64,000 bases of DNA, from NCBI GenBank assembly GCA_946811185.2, contig OX328109.1, positions 31,356,129-31,420,128 of the forward strand, written 5' to 3'. Positions 1-61,912 of this stretch are shown here, one piece after another. Each line of letters begins with the position of its first letter. The first letter of the stretch is position 1. The DNA is from Hippopus hippopus (lineage: Eukaryota; Mollusca; Bivalvia; Cardiida; Cardiidae). The position numbers were made by a program, and so were the translations under genes. The notes beneath the pieces were generated by a model. The model saw nothing but the letters and a program-made list of their open reading frames with translations, was not told where the DNA came from and ran no database searches.

Positions 1-500
1 AACAGTTTAAGAACCCTGTCTTGTGCCTGGTCAATGTATTCAGAATGCCTGTCATGTTTTGGGTAGCATATTTAGAATCCCTGTCTTTTGATTGGTCAGT
101 GTATTTAGAATGCCTGTCATGTGAATAATTAGCATATTTAAAATCCCTGTCTTGTGATTGACCAGCCCGCATAGCTCAGTTGGTAGAGCGTAAGACTCAT
201 GAACTTGAGAGTGTGGGTTCGTTTCCCAGGGCTGGCCATCTAAAATTACTATTAGTCTTTCGGATGAGACGTTAAACCAAGGTCCCGTGTGACGGTGCTA
301 TACACCGAGCACGTTAAAGAACCAGGCGAAACTTAGGATGGGTTTCGTCCTGTATCTGCACTATCCCCCGTAACAATACTAACAGCCTTCAGGGGGCGTC
401 GCCCATATGGGCAACCGGTGGCGATGATAAATAAATGCAAATTCAATCAATTCTGTCTTGTGATCGGTCAATATATTCAGAATGCCTGGTGATTGGTTAG
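1..500 (+). repeat. 66 bp tandem repeat, split by a SINE
   Basis: CTGTCTT-type starts occur at 16, 81 and 147, and again at 453 after the SINE. Each unit contains TGATTGGTCA followed by TATTTAGAATGCCTGTC. Confidence 0.75.
165..440 (+). repeat. tRNA-derived SINE with conserved-domain-like body
   Basis: The head has an A box (TAGCTCAGTTGG) and a B box (GGGTTCGTTTCCC), but the acceptor stem has mismatches, so it is not a working tRNA. The body carries CGGATGAGACGTTAAACC and GCACGTTAAAGAACC, like conserved central domains of metazoan SINE superfamilies. The tail is AATAAATGCAAA. Confidence 0.75.
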
Positions 501-578
501 CATGTGGTCACTGCAACCCTTGGTGGACATTATTTTGTCATCCAATACCTAATAAAAGAGAATTTGAAATCCTGGAAA

Positions 579-803
579 CTCTTTACTAAACAACAGAATT
601 TCAGACTGGTCCAAATTGAAAACATTGGCAGACGTAAAATGAAATATAGCACAAATTATGAAATATGCCTTTGAAAGAGTAGATAACATTGTGGGAAAAG
701 GAGAAAAGGCTTTTTCAACTATTTCCTCCTTTTACCACAATGTTTTCGAAAATCCTTTCTCTGGGGGGTCATTATAATTTGGGAATGTGTGGTAACTGTT
801 TTA
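579..803 (+). repeat. MITE-A copy (diverged)
   Basis: CTCTTTACTAAACAACAGAA start, central hairpin partly lost (GAAAAGGCTTTTTC), GTGTGGTAACTGTTTTAA end. Confidence 0.65.
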
Positions 804-1526
804 AAAACATAGCATGACCATAAGACAAATTTTTTTCTTGCAGTAACCACTTCTGAAATTGATTTTGCAAAGGGAGAAATGGCTCTTCTGTAGGAATAGT
901 TTTGCATGCATTTGTGGAGGAACACTTTACTAAATAATTCCTTGTGTTCATGAGCCTGAAGAAAAATGTTTTTGAAAACGTGGGAAAAAACTGTAACAAT
1001 GCTTCAAACCTTATCAAAGACAGACATCATCATTTCAGTTAGGTTTTGTTGTCTGTACTTGCTTCTAATTTGGACTTAACTAAAATTTGTCGTCTGGTAT
1101 AGAGTTAAACTTTAGTCTATGCTAATTACCCATATTGACTAGTGAATCAGTTGGTAGTGAGATAGCCTTACAAACTACTGAACACAAATCTAGTATTTTG
1201 AAATGTGAAGGGAAAAGAAAAAAAAAGTTATGTCTAAGTGCTTTTGTTTAAAAAGCGATACTTTGATTTTGTCAGCATCTTTTCTCGTAAAAGCATGATT
1301 TATGGGTAAACACTGTTTTTGTTTATCCTTGCACTATAATTACCTGTATCATTTTTTCCTTTATGAATGCACATGTCCCAGTTTTCCAAAACAGCCTCAT
1401 TTTGTGAGGATGACATTCCCAAATGTGTAGGATAAACAGAAGAATATAAATTATAATACATACCGTACATGTATTCAATAGTTATTGCATGTATTTTAAC
1501 ACCATATTTACCCTATATGTTTTACC

Positions 1527-1752
1527 TTAACTCTTTACCAAACAACAAAATTTTAGACATGTCCAAATTGAAAGCATTTGCAGACGACAAAATAAACATG
1601 ACTCAAAAATAAAAACTTGACTTTAGAAGAGTAGAAAACATTGTGGGAAAAGGAGAAAATGCTGGTTACCAGCATTTTCTCCTTTTCCTACAATGTTTTC
1701 AGAAGGCTTCTTCCTCTGGGTTGTAAAAACCAGGGATTGTTTGGGAAAGGGA
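1527..1752 (+). repeat. MITE-A copy
   Basis: TTAACTCTTTACCAAACAAC start and a near-perfect central hairpin at 1638-1694. End decayed to GGGAAAGGGATAC. Confidence 0.85.
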
Positions 1753-3123
1753 TACAGTACTAGGAAATATACATGTAGCATAACAATATACATGTACATA
1801 ATTGGAGAAACTTTATAATTATACTAATCAAGTACTAAATACTTGTAGTAACCCTGATTTTTCCATTTATCTTAATCAGTTAAAGATGCCTGTATAGATT
1901 CTTATGCTGTAAATTATTTTTTTCTCACTTGCACTTCAAAATATTTTTCATAGTTACATTGTCTTTCTTCTTTGCTGATTGTTTGCAAGCTGTCATCTTA
2001 CTTTGGTCTGAGAAATCATTTTTAAAATTTGGCGAGATTACTAAAATTTGTATAGCCCCTTTAAAGTGCAAAAGAAACCCAACACACATTTTGAGGCGAG
2101 GATAAATAATATCATGTCCAGAATGTCTCTTCACAGCAGACAGTGTACTCGTAGATAAAAAATCAGACTGCACATTTCATATAGTCTGATCCTGATCTAC
2201 ATTGACCATAAAGGCAACTGAAGTTGTGAAAGGCACTTCAATAGTAATGATAATAATTAACTTATAATTATCAGTAAAGCTAGTTTGACTTATATTTCAA
2301 TATTACAATTTTATTTTTGATTAATGATAACATGAAAAGTGATTTCGAAAATGCTGTTTTTCCTTTTCATTATTTTTATTTAAGCAGTACAGGCCGCCTG
2401 TATAGTATGATAACAATTCATTGAATTTTGGTACTTTTCCTTTTGTAATAATTTTTATTAAAATTTTGAAATGACAGGTTTTCTTTTGAGGTGATAGTTG
2501 AACCACTTTTTGTTTGTGTCAAACATTTTGTTCTCAACAATTTCTACATTTCTCTTTCTTTATTACAACAGCCCTGCAAAGGGAGGAATGGCTCTTTTGC
2601 AACAATCTGTTTGCATGCATTGGAGTATTAGACCTTTTCCACACTATCTCTACTTTTTCACAACCCTAGTGAAAAAGGCCATGGAATACAAAGTGCGTAA
2701 AGGAGAAAGTGCCTTTACCAGCATTCTTTTCTTTTCCACCAATGTTTTGTAAAGCCTTCTTTCTCATGGTCCTTAACACTTTGTAAAGATTTAATAGTGT
2801 GGATTGAAGATCAGACTGCATGTTGTATGCAGTCTAAAGCTTATCTGCAATACCCCAAATGTGACCTTAATCTTTTACAAAACACCCCTAGTATAATTGA
2901 CTCTGAGAAAAAATACATTTGAAATCATTGTACTTTAGGAACTGGGGATAGACCTGAATAGGTGAGCTTGTGTGATCATGTGACTTAAATATTGCTAGCT
3001 GAAAGCTGCATGAAAATCCAATCAAACAAATATTTACACAGACTATTTTAAATACATGAGTTCACGTTTGTAGATACAATGTAGTGTGGAGTTATTTACT
3101 TTTTTATTTGTAACATTAAACAG

Positions 3124-54320
<51,197 letters not shown>

Positions 54321-54392
54321 AGCAAATTAGACAGATTTTGTTTTCCTTTTTAGTCAACTATAACTAAATTTGCAAGATTTGTTTGTGTATAA

Positions 54393-54678
54393 CTGTTTGC
54401 CAAACAACAAAATTTCAGACCTGTCCAAATTGAAAGCATACAGGGATGACACGCTCAGTATGTCTGAAAAAAGGAAGTTTGTTTTGGGAATGTCTAGAAA
54501 ACTTTGCTGGAAAAGGAGAAAATGCTCTTTGACAGCATTTGTTTTGGGAATGCTTAAAAAAACTTTGTGGGAAAAGGAGAAAATGTTGGTAACCAGCATT
54601 TTCTCCTTTTCCAACAATATTTTCAAAACCTTTCTTCATGGTAAAAAAAAAATTGAGGATCGTGTAGTAAAGTGTTAA
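54393..54678 (+). repeat. MITE-A copy with ~60 bp internal duplication, just after PI4KA
   Basis: Starts ACTGTTTGCCAAACAACAAA and ends AGTAAAGTGTTAA. GTTTTGGGAATG plus the left hairpin arm occur twice (54480 and 54540). It starts 73 bp after the stop codon. Confidence 0.8.
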
Positions 54679-54681
54679 ATG

Positions 54682-54770
54682 AATAAATTAACAATATTTA
54701 TGGCATGGACAAATGAAAATAAGTTTTAGATTTCAAGTAAGTGAAATAAAAGTTTCAAGACAATAATAAA
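54682..54770 (+). promoter_or_regulatory. Candidate PI4KA polyadenylation signals
   Basis: AATAAA hexamers at 54682, 54745 and 54765 are the first after the stop. If the first is used, the 3' UTR would be about 380 bases and include the MITE-A copy at 54393-54678. No transcript evidence is available. Confidence 0.3.
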
Positions 54771-54930
54771 AACCTGAATTTTGCTATTTCAAAGGTATTT
54801 TTTGAGGGAAAGATATGTTCTAATTGGACTTTAACAATCCAAGATCAGACCACACAGAATGTGTAGACTGATCTTGATCTACACTGTCTGCAAAAGGTCC
54901 TCAAGTCATGTTTAGCAGTCTAGGAGTTGA
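54738..54930 (+). repeat. Element E long form
   Basis: AAGTGAAATAAAAGTTTCAA start, dyad at 54829-54898, end GCAGTCTAGGAGTTGAAA; same order as 10666-10860. Confidence 0.68.
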
Positions 54931-55171
54931 AAATGTGATAAAGGCAGTGTACCCTCTGTTCCTGGTAGCACAATTTTGACACCTCTTTGATAAGCATGAT
55001 TATAATCTACAGGTAAATTTTTACTTTTCCAAGTCAAAACAGTTTGGAATGTGGTAGTAATGCATAGATATTTTTTGCAATGTAGTGCAATATTTCATGT
55101 ATTTGGCTTTGGATGGGAATGCTATGTAGATGCTGTATATAGATTTTAAGTTGATAAAACAGTTTTATTTT

Positions 55172-55482
55172 GAGCTTGGTTGTTTTCGAAGGGAAACACA
55201 AAATTTATTGTGGTAGCTCTGCCGGCAGCGTCTTCAGTGTTTTTATTGTTTGCATAGTTGTGCTAAAACTTTGACATTTTGTAATGTTTCAATTATTACT
55301 GAAGATATTCACTTCAAACTTGGACAAGTTGTATATTATCAAAAAGGGAACTCATACAACAATGGCAGAGAATTATCATAATATTTTTTGACACAGTTAT
55401 GCTCCTTTTTTGACGTAGAGATTTCACTGAAAATCAGGCAACTACAGCCAAGTCTAAACACCAGCATGTGGTGCTCATGATT
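55172..55482 (+). repeat. Element F copy
   Basis: GAGCTTGGTTGTTTTCGAAG start, ATTATTACTGAAGATATTCA, end CACCAGCATGTGGTGCTCAT. Confidence 0.7.
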
Positions 55483-55602
55483 ACTTCAACCATGTTGTCT
55501 CATTAGGGTTATCCTATAACTTGTATATGGCAAGGAATTTGTACTAGTAATGACTTATTGAGTATTGAAAGTATATATGGCAATTGGTCAATCAACTATA
55601 GT

Positions 55603-55941
55603 ACTTAACCCTTTTGCCAAGCCCCGGTAGCTCAGTCGGTAGCGTGCAGGACTTGAGAACAAGGGGTCCAGGGTTCGATCCCTGGCTACGACCCCTGGCT
55701 CGGCCAATTTCTTTCCGAGGATTGATGATAGTCACTGCGACAGGATTCATTCCTCTCCCACCGCTGACCATTGTTTCGACGATGATTATGTGGGAAAGTA
55801 GCCAGTGGCTTGGAAAGAAGATTGTGCGGAGTACTGGTAAAAGACTCCAGGAAAGCATGGATAGGTGCACTGGCCGCCACGATGTAACTGAAATAACGTT
55901 GAAAACGGCGTTAAACACCATACAACCAACTTAACCCTTTT
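55603..55941 (+). repeat. SINE-2 full length with 13 bp target duplication
   Basis: tRNA-like head (GGTAGCTCAGTCGGTAGCG; GGGTTCGATCCCTGG), body from CGGCCAATTTC to ATGTAACTGAAATAACG, and tail ACCATACAACC. ACTTAACCCTTTT is repeated exactly at 55603-55615 and 55929-55941. Confidence 0.85.
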
Positions 55942-56159
55942 CCAAACAATCCCTGGTTTTCACAACCCTCAGGAAGAAGCCGTCTGAAAACATTGTGGGA
56001 AAAGGAAAAAATGCTGGTAACCAGCATTTTCTCCTTTTCCCACAATGTTATCTAGTCTTTGAAAGTCAAATTTCATTTTTTGAGTCATGTTTATTTTGTC
56101 GTCTGCAAATGCTTTCAAATTGGACAAGTCTAAAATTTTGTCGTTTGGGAAAGAGTTAA
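55931..56159 (-). repeat. MITE-A copy, full length; left end duplicated by a SINE
   Basis: TTAACCCTTTTCCAAACAAT start, perfect hairpin with GCTGGTAACCAGC loop, ends TTGGGAAAGAGTTAA. Confidence 0.9.
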
Positions 56160-56625
56160 GGTGAAGTAGTTATGGTTGAGATAAGGAAATAGGTACAGTC
56201 TGATTGTGCTCTTCCTTAAATTTGGCACACCAGTAGCTTCACTTAAGTTAACCTAATCCGGTGTCAGTAACTGGAACAAAGTTGTTGTTGTTTTTAGTCA
56301 AAAAGTTCAATTTTGCAGGAATCCAGTTGACAAAATCTTAACTCATAGGGCACCTGATAAACCAAACTTACATTTTCATGTAAAGAAAAGACCCAAATAT
56401 TTGCAGTTTCAAATTGCATTTTTTCTAGAATGTCTTGAATATGCATAGCATGTAGATCAAAGATCAGACTGCATACTTTGTGCCATCATTTTGCAGTAGA
56501 GTTCTTTATATACAACCTTATAAAAACTGGATGAAATAAGTTAAGTATATGAATGTAGCTGAAAACATTATGGCAAAAGGAGAAATTACCCATTATGAGC
56601 GATAACCACTTTTTCTACAGTTTTT

Positions 56626-58445
56626 AGCTCACCTGAGCACAACGTGCTCAAGGGGAGCTTTTAGGATCACCTGGTGTCCGTCGTCAACAATTCTTTAAAC
56701 ATCAACTCCTCCTAAACCGCTGGGCCAATTTGGACCAAACTTGGGTGGAATGTTCCTTGGGAGGTCCTCTTTAAAAGGTGTTCACAGAATTTGATTCCAT
56801 CAAAAACTCTGGTTGCCATGGCAACCAAATGGAATTTTCTAAGAAATTCTTTAAAAATCTTCTCCTCTGAAACCGCCGGTCAGATTTTGAAAAAATTTCA
56901 CAGAGATGTTCCTTGGGTGACCCTTTTCAAAATTGTTTGTGAAATTTTGATCCGTCAAGAAACATGGCACTGGTGAATGGGGGCTACTTGCACCATACAG
57001 AAATGAAGAAATTCTTAAAAATTCTTCTTCTCTGAAACCGCTGGTCAGATTTTGAAATAATTTCACAGAGATGTTCCTTGGGTGCTCCTTTTCAAAGTTG
57101 TTCGCGAAATTTTGATCCGTCTAGAAACATGGCTCTGGTTAACGGGGGCTACTTGCACTATACAGAAATGAAGAAATTCTTAAAAATTCTTCTTCTCTGA
57201 AACCGCTGGTCCGATTTTAAAATAATTTCACAGAGATATTCCTTGGGTGACCCTTTTCAAAAGTTGTTCGCGAAATTTTGATCCGTCAAGAAACATGGCT
57301 CTGGTGAATGGGGGCTACTTGCACTATACAGAAATGAAGAAATTCTTAAAAATTCTTCTTCTCTGGAACGGCTGGTCAGATTTTGAAATAATTTCACAGA
57401 GATGTTCCTTGGGTGACCCTTTTCAAAAATTGTTTGTGAAATTTTGATCCGTCAAGAAACATGGCTCTGGTGAACGGGGGCTACTTGCACTATATGGACA
57501 TGAAGAAATTCTTAAAAATTCTTCTTCTCTGAAATGGCTGGTCAGATTTTAAAATAATTTCACAGAGATATTCCTTGGGTGACCCTTTTCAAAAACTGTT
57601 TGCGAAATTTTGATCCATCAAGAAACATGGCTCTGGTGAACGGGGGCTACTTGCACTATATGGACATAAAGAAATTCTTAAAAATTCTTCTTCTCTGAAA
57701 TGGCTGGTCAGATTTTGAAATAATTTCACAGAAATGTTTCTTGGGTGACCCTTTTTGCAAATTGTTCGCGAAATTTTGATCCATCGAGAAACATGGCTCT
57801 GATGGCTGTGGGCTATTTACACTATACGGACATGAAGAAATTCTTAAAATTCTTCTTCTCTGAAACCGCTGGTCAGATTTTGAAATAATTTCACAGCAAT
57901 GTTCCTTGGGTGACTCTTTTCAAAAATTGTTCACAAAATTATGATCTGTCAAAAAACATGGCTCTGATGGTGGGGGTTATTTGCACTACAGGGACATGAA
58001 GAGGAATTTCTTAATATTTCTTCTCTGGAACGGCTGGTCAGATTTTAATATCACAGAAATGTTCCTAGGGTGACCCTTTTCAAAAATTGTTAGGGAAATT
58101 TTTATCCGTCGAAAAACAACAGCCAATTGTTGGCACCTGCATGTGGTGCTCTTGTTCGACTTATGTTTTTAGTCACTATTGAGCATGTGCTCTTCTTCAA
58201 GAAATTGTCCTTGGGTGATCTATCCAAAAATTTATTTGCAGAATTCTGATTCATCAAATTCATTGCTGTGGTGATGATTGTAGGGGTGGTGACAGATTTT
58301 GAAATTACTTTTACAGGTGACCTTTTCAAAATTGCTTGGCAAAATAATGATTTTGTTTCCAAAGTTTCAATACCTCAAAAAAATTGGCTATGGTCCTCTC
58401 AAAAATTCAGGTGAGCAACCCAGGGCCATCTTGGCCCTCTTGCTT
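56626..58445 (+). mobile_element. 1.8 kb element with ~166 bp tandem core array
   Basis: Ends AGCTCACCTGAGCAC and TTCAGGTGAGC are inverted. Inside, CCTTGGGTGAC-type blocks recur at 56911, 57076, 57241, 57407, 57573, 57739, 57904 and 58064, spacing 160-166 bp. The right flank closes with GGCCATCTTGGCCCTCTTGC. The open frames here are repeat shadows. Confidence 0.75.
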
Positions 58446-58589
58446 AAAAGTAGTAGGCCCCAACATGACAAAAGCCTTTGGCAGAGAGTATAGGATTAAT
58501 ACATTTAAATCATGCTTAGTTATTGTAAATTGTTAAGTTTAAATCGTCATTAGATAATACATCTTTCAGAACTTGTTGTTGTCTATAAA

Positions 58590-59332
58590 CCTTTTTATGC
58601 CCCCGCCATGAAATGGGGGGGGGTGCATATAGAGTTACCTCTGTCCATCTGTGTGTGTGTGTGTGTGTGTGTGTTAGTGTGCGTGTGTGTGTGCGTTAGT
58701 GTGTGTGTCCCATTCTTGTCTGGAGCATAACTTCTACATTTATCAATGGATTTCAAAATAATTTTGCACAATTGTTCTCCTTAACAAATACTAGTGTCAT
58801 GCGAAAAGTTTGTTTTGATACGCCCAAGGTCAAGGTCACAATTGAAGGTCATATGTTTAAATTGACCTTGTCGGGACTATAACTTCTACATTTATGAATG
58901 GATTTCAAAAAAACTTCGCACACTTGTTCTCCTTAACAAGTACTAGTGTCATGCGAAAAGTTTGTTTCGATACGCCCAAGGTCAAGGTCACAGCTGAAGG
59001 TCAAATGTTTAAATTGACCTTGTCCGGAGCATAACTTCTATATTTATGAATGGATTTCAAAAAAACTTCGCACACTTGTTCTCCTTAACAAGTACTAGTG
59101 TCATGCGAAAAGTTTGTTTCGATACGCCCAAAGTCAAGGTCACAGTTGAAGGTCAAATGTTTAAATTCACCTTGTCCGGACTATAACTTCTACATTTATG
59201 AATGGATTTCAAAAAGACTTAGCACACTTGTTCTCCTTAACAAGTACTAGTGTCATGCGAAAAGTTTGTTTCGATACGACCAAGGTCAAGGTCACAGTTG
59301 AAGGTCAAATGTTTAAATTGACTGTTAAACCC
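58590..59332 (+). mobile_element. Pearl-like element with 152 bp core array, 3' truncated
   Basis: TTTTTATGCCCCCGCCATGA start, (GT)n at 58651-58708, and four cores whose TTCTCCTTAACAA blocks lie at 58775, 58927, 59079 and 59231, exactly 152 bp apart. Each core contains TCAAGGTCA. The right terminus is missing. Confidence 0.78.
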
Positions 59333-60010
59333 AGTTTTACATCCTGCTCCGCAGAATTGTGATATGAAGATACAGTTTTGGTTTTTAAAAAGACTCATCC
59401 AAAGAACTATGCCAGAGAATATTGAGGCTGCAACCTACCCTTCAACTATAGTCCAGTGTGATAATATTCGATCCAATTTGTTTCTGTCTCATAGAGGAAG
59501 TCCAACAAAGTAATTATTATTGCTATATTTCTTACTCTCATTCCTCAAGTCAAGATCTTCATAATCCTGAGTATAAGTAACCCTCAGTTGAAAGATTAAG
59601 GAAAACACTGAATAAAAAGAAGTTAATGCTCAAAACCAGCATTTTCTTCTTTTTCTCACAAAGTTTTCTACCATATGCAATACAAACCATGTAATTTATT
59701 GTCTGCATATTGCTTTCAACTTGGACCAGTCCTCAATTTTGTTATCAGGTATAAATAATCTTTTATCTGCTTGGCTATATATATAACAAACCTTCTTAAC
59801 CCTGTCTAAGCTGTTATCCAAAACAACAATTTTCTGTAATACCTATTGATTCACTCATATGACATATCTGTGACCAGTACCATTTAGCGGGGGCATCCAT
59901 GTCTCTGACACACCTATTTCTAGTTTTAAAATCGTTTGTTGAGAAAATACAGGTCATATCACGCAAGCTTACTGGCCTGTTCTGGATAAATCACGTTAGT
60001 TAATATAGTT

Positions 60011-60239
60011 TTAACTCTTTACCAAGCGATAAAATTTTAGACTGTTCCAAACTGAAAGGATTTGCAGACGACAAAATAAATATGACTCAAATTTCAAAGG
60101 TTATTTTGAGAAGGGTAGAAAACATTGTGGGAAAAGGAGAAAATGCTGGTTACCAGCATTTTCTCCTATTCCAACAAAGTTTTCCAAAGGCTTCTTTTTC
60201 AGGGTCGTTTAAAGTTGGGATTGTGTGGTAAAGGGTTAA
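60011..60239 (+). repeat. MITE-A copy, full length, TTAA both ends
   Basis: TTAACTCTTTACCAAGCGAT to GGTAAAGGGTTAA; hairpin at 60117-60185. A second, reverse copy follows to about 60460. Confidence 0.9.
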
Positions 60240-60591
60240 GTAGCTTACAGTCCAGAGTTTTAATGACCCTGTAGAAAGAAGGCTTTTTGGAAACATTGTG
60301 GGAACAGGAGAAAATGCTAGTTAACAGAATTTTCTCCTTTTCCTACAATATTTTCTATAGGATAGGAGATAAGTTTCATTTGCTTGGGCCATCTTTTGTC
60401 GTCTGCAAATCCTTTCAATTTGGTAAAGTCTAAAATTGTGTCGTTAAGTAAAGAACATAAAGTTAATTTTAAGTTACTTTAGCAGATTGTATAGGTTAGA
60501 CTAGATTTTACAAGAAGTGTAGAGCTTGTCTAATCTTTAACAATACTGTCCGACAATTTTTGTGAGATAATCTGCCCATAGTGAGTCTCTA

Positions 60592-60820
60592 TCTCTTTAC
60601 CACAAAATCATGACGTTTAACGACCCAGAGAAAGAAAGCCTTTGAAAACGTGGGAAAAGGAGAGAATGTTGGTAATCCTTTTCCCACAGTGTTTTTCTCC
60701 TTTTCCAACAATGTTTCCTACTCTTCACAAAATAAATTTCAATTTTTGAGTCACATTTCTCTTATTGTCTTCAAATGCTTTCAATTTTGACTGGTCTAAA
60801 AATCTTTCGTTTGGTAATCA
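60592..60820 (-). repeat. MITE-A copy with rearranged centre
   Basis: ATCTCTTTACCACAAAATCA start. TCCTTTTCCCACAGTGTTTT and a second TCCTTTTCCAACAATG replace the normal loop; right end decayed. Confidence 0.65.
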
Positions 60821-60912
60821 GCTATGTTTTAATAAAAGGTCTTTCTTAACAACAGAAAATAATTGCACTCAGTTTGTAAAACTGAGTTGGAGGCACTACA
60901 GAGTTCCAGTCT

Positions 60913-60994
60913 GATGCTGCATACTAATCTGTTGATCAAATCCGTCGGCTGTTGATGCTGCATACTAATCCGTTGATCAAATCCGTCGGCTGTA
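60913..60994 (+). repeat. 41 bp tandem duplication
   Basis: GATGCTGCATACTAATCYGT followed by TGATCAAATCCGTCGGCTG occurs twice. Confidence 0.9.
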
Positions 60995-61014
60995 TTACGA
61001 TGAGTGATATGCAC

Positions 61015-61195
61015 CTAGATGGTACATTTTGCCTCTCTCCACTGATACATATGAGAAAAGTCAGTGACTTGGAAAGAAATTTGTGTCTGTACTGGTGTGA
61101 GAAAGCCAGGAAACACTAGGCATAGGTGCACTGATTGCTGCAATATGATCTTAGCTATGAAACTAGTGTTAAACTCCAATACAAAATAAAAACAA
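61015..61195 (+). repeat. SINE 3' fragment
   Basis: CAGTGACTTGGAAAGAAATT, GAGAAAGCCAGGAAACAC and AAACTCCAATACAAAATAAA match the 40806 SINE; the tRNA head is missing. Confidence 0.6.
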
Positions 61196-61277
61196 AAATA
61201 CAAAGAGTTAACGTTTAAAATACTAATGAAATGGCTTTTAACGCTATACTTAATGGCCCAGTAGAGGCCAAAACGTC

Positions 61278-61591
61278 AAAGCAGGTGTCATAATACATTT
61301 AAATTTAAATCATACCATTTACAAGTATGGAAAATATTGTGGAGATGACAGTCTTTTATCATGTGGTTGGGCCATGTGTTAGTCGCTGGCAGGAAAAAAA
61401 AAATAAAATCTGCCAAAAAGTAAACCAAAGACACAGGTACCTGGCAGGTTTCAACCTAGTTTCGAAATTAATTTCTCTGTCAGCGACTAACACTTGGACC
61501 GACCGTACAATGACAGATTGTCATCTTCACAATAGTTTCCATACTTTTGAATGGTATAATACCAATTTAAATGCATTTTAACACCTGCTTT
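61278..61591. mobile_element. 314 bp foldback element, ~115 bp inverted arms
   Basis: Left arm 61278-61392 and right arm 61477-61591 are inverted copies: AAAGCAGGTGT...AAGTATGGAAA...GTGTTAGTCGCTGGCAG against CTGTCAGCGACTAACAC...CACCTGCTTT. The 84 bp loop is A-rich. No coding capacity; no clear target duplication. Confidence 0.8.
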
Positions 61592-61805
61592 GTTTATGTT
61601 TGGCTTTATTGTTACTTTAAACTGTGCGCAAAAACATCTCAGAAGAACTTTGCTGAGCCCTCATTCAAACTGACAGCCTCTGATTACTAGCTCTGATTAC
61701 TATCTGTGGAACATCCAGGCTCAAGCTGTAACAACCACAAAGTATGATGCCCTGGCGAGATTGATTTAAATCTGTATCTGACGGTAAAAATTTAGATTAG
61801 ACTAA

Positions 61806-61912
61806 ATGGCCTGCAATATGCTGATCTGAATGACCCTTTTCGTTTTTAGGTTATTTTCTGTTTTGCACAAGTCTACTGTAGGACAAATGTAGTCGTAAGG
61901 TGCCGTCTGGGA
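61806..61912 (+). repeat. Element C remnant
   Basis: ATGGCCTGCAATATGCTGAT, then CTGTTTTGCACAAGTCTACT and GTAAGGTGCCGTCTGGGAT. Confidence 0.5.

Larger units (their letters stand above)
1..3123 (+). other. Upstream intron of PI4KA (no coding exon recognised)
   Basis: The first exon seen begins mid-codon, so this stretch is intronic. It holds a 66 bp tandem repeat with a SINE, two MITE-A copies and element E dyads. A paired similar segment at 865-914 and 2572-2627 shares an open frame but fits no PI4KA segment I know, and its possible donor has the wrong phase for exon 1. Confidence 0.7.

Noticed and set aside
167..240. Functional tRNA gene (CAT anticodon) at the SINE head
   Set aside because: A and B boxes are good, but the acceptor stem has at least two mismatches and the sequence continues into a SINE body with an A-rich tail.
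56851..57447. Open frames across the 166 bp array
   Set aside because: Repeat shadows; the frame changes between units and no family is recognisable.
61327..61581. 84-codon open frame
   Set aside because: It lies wholly within the inverted arms of the foldback element and has low protein likeness.
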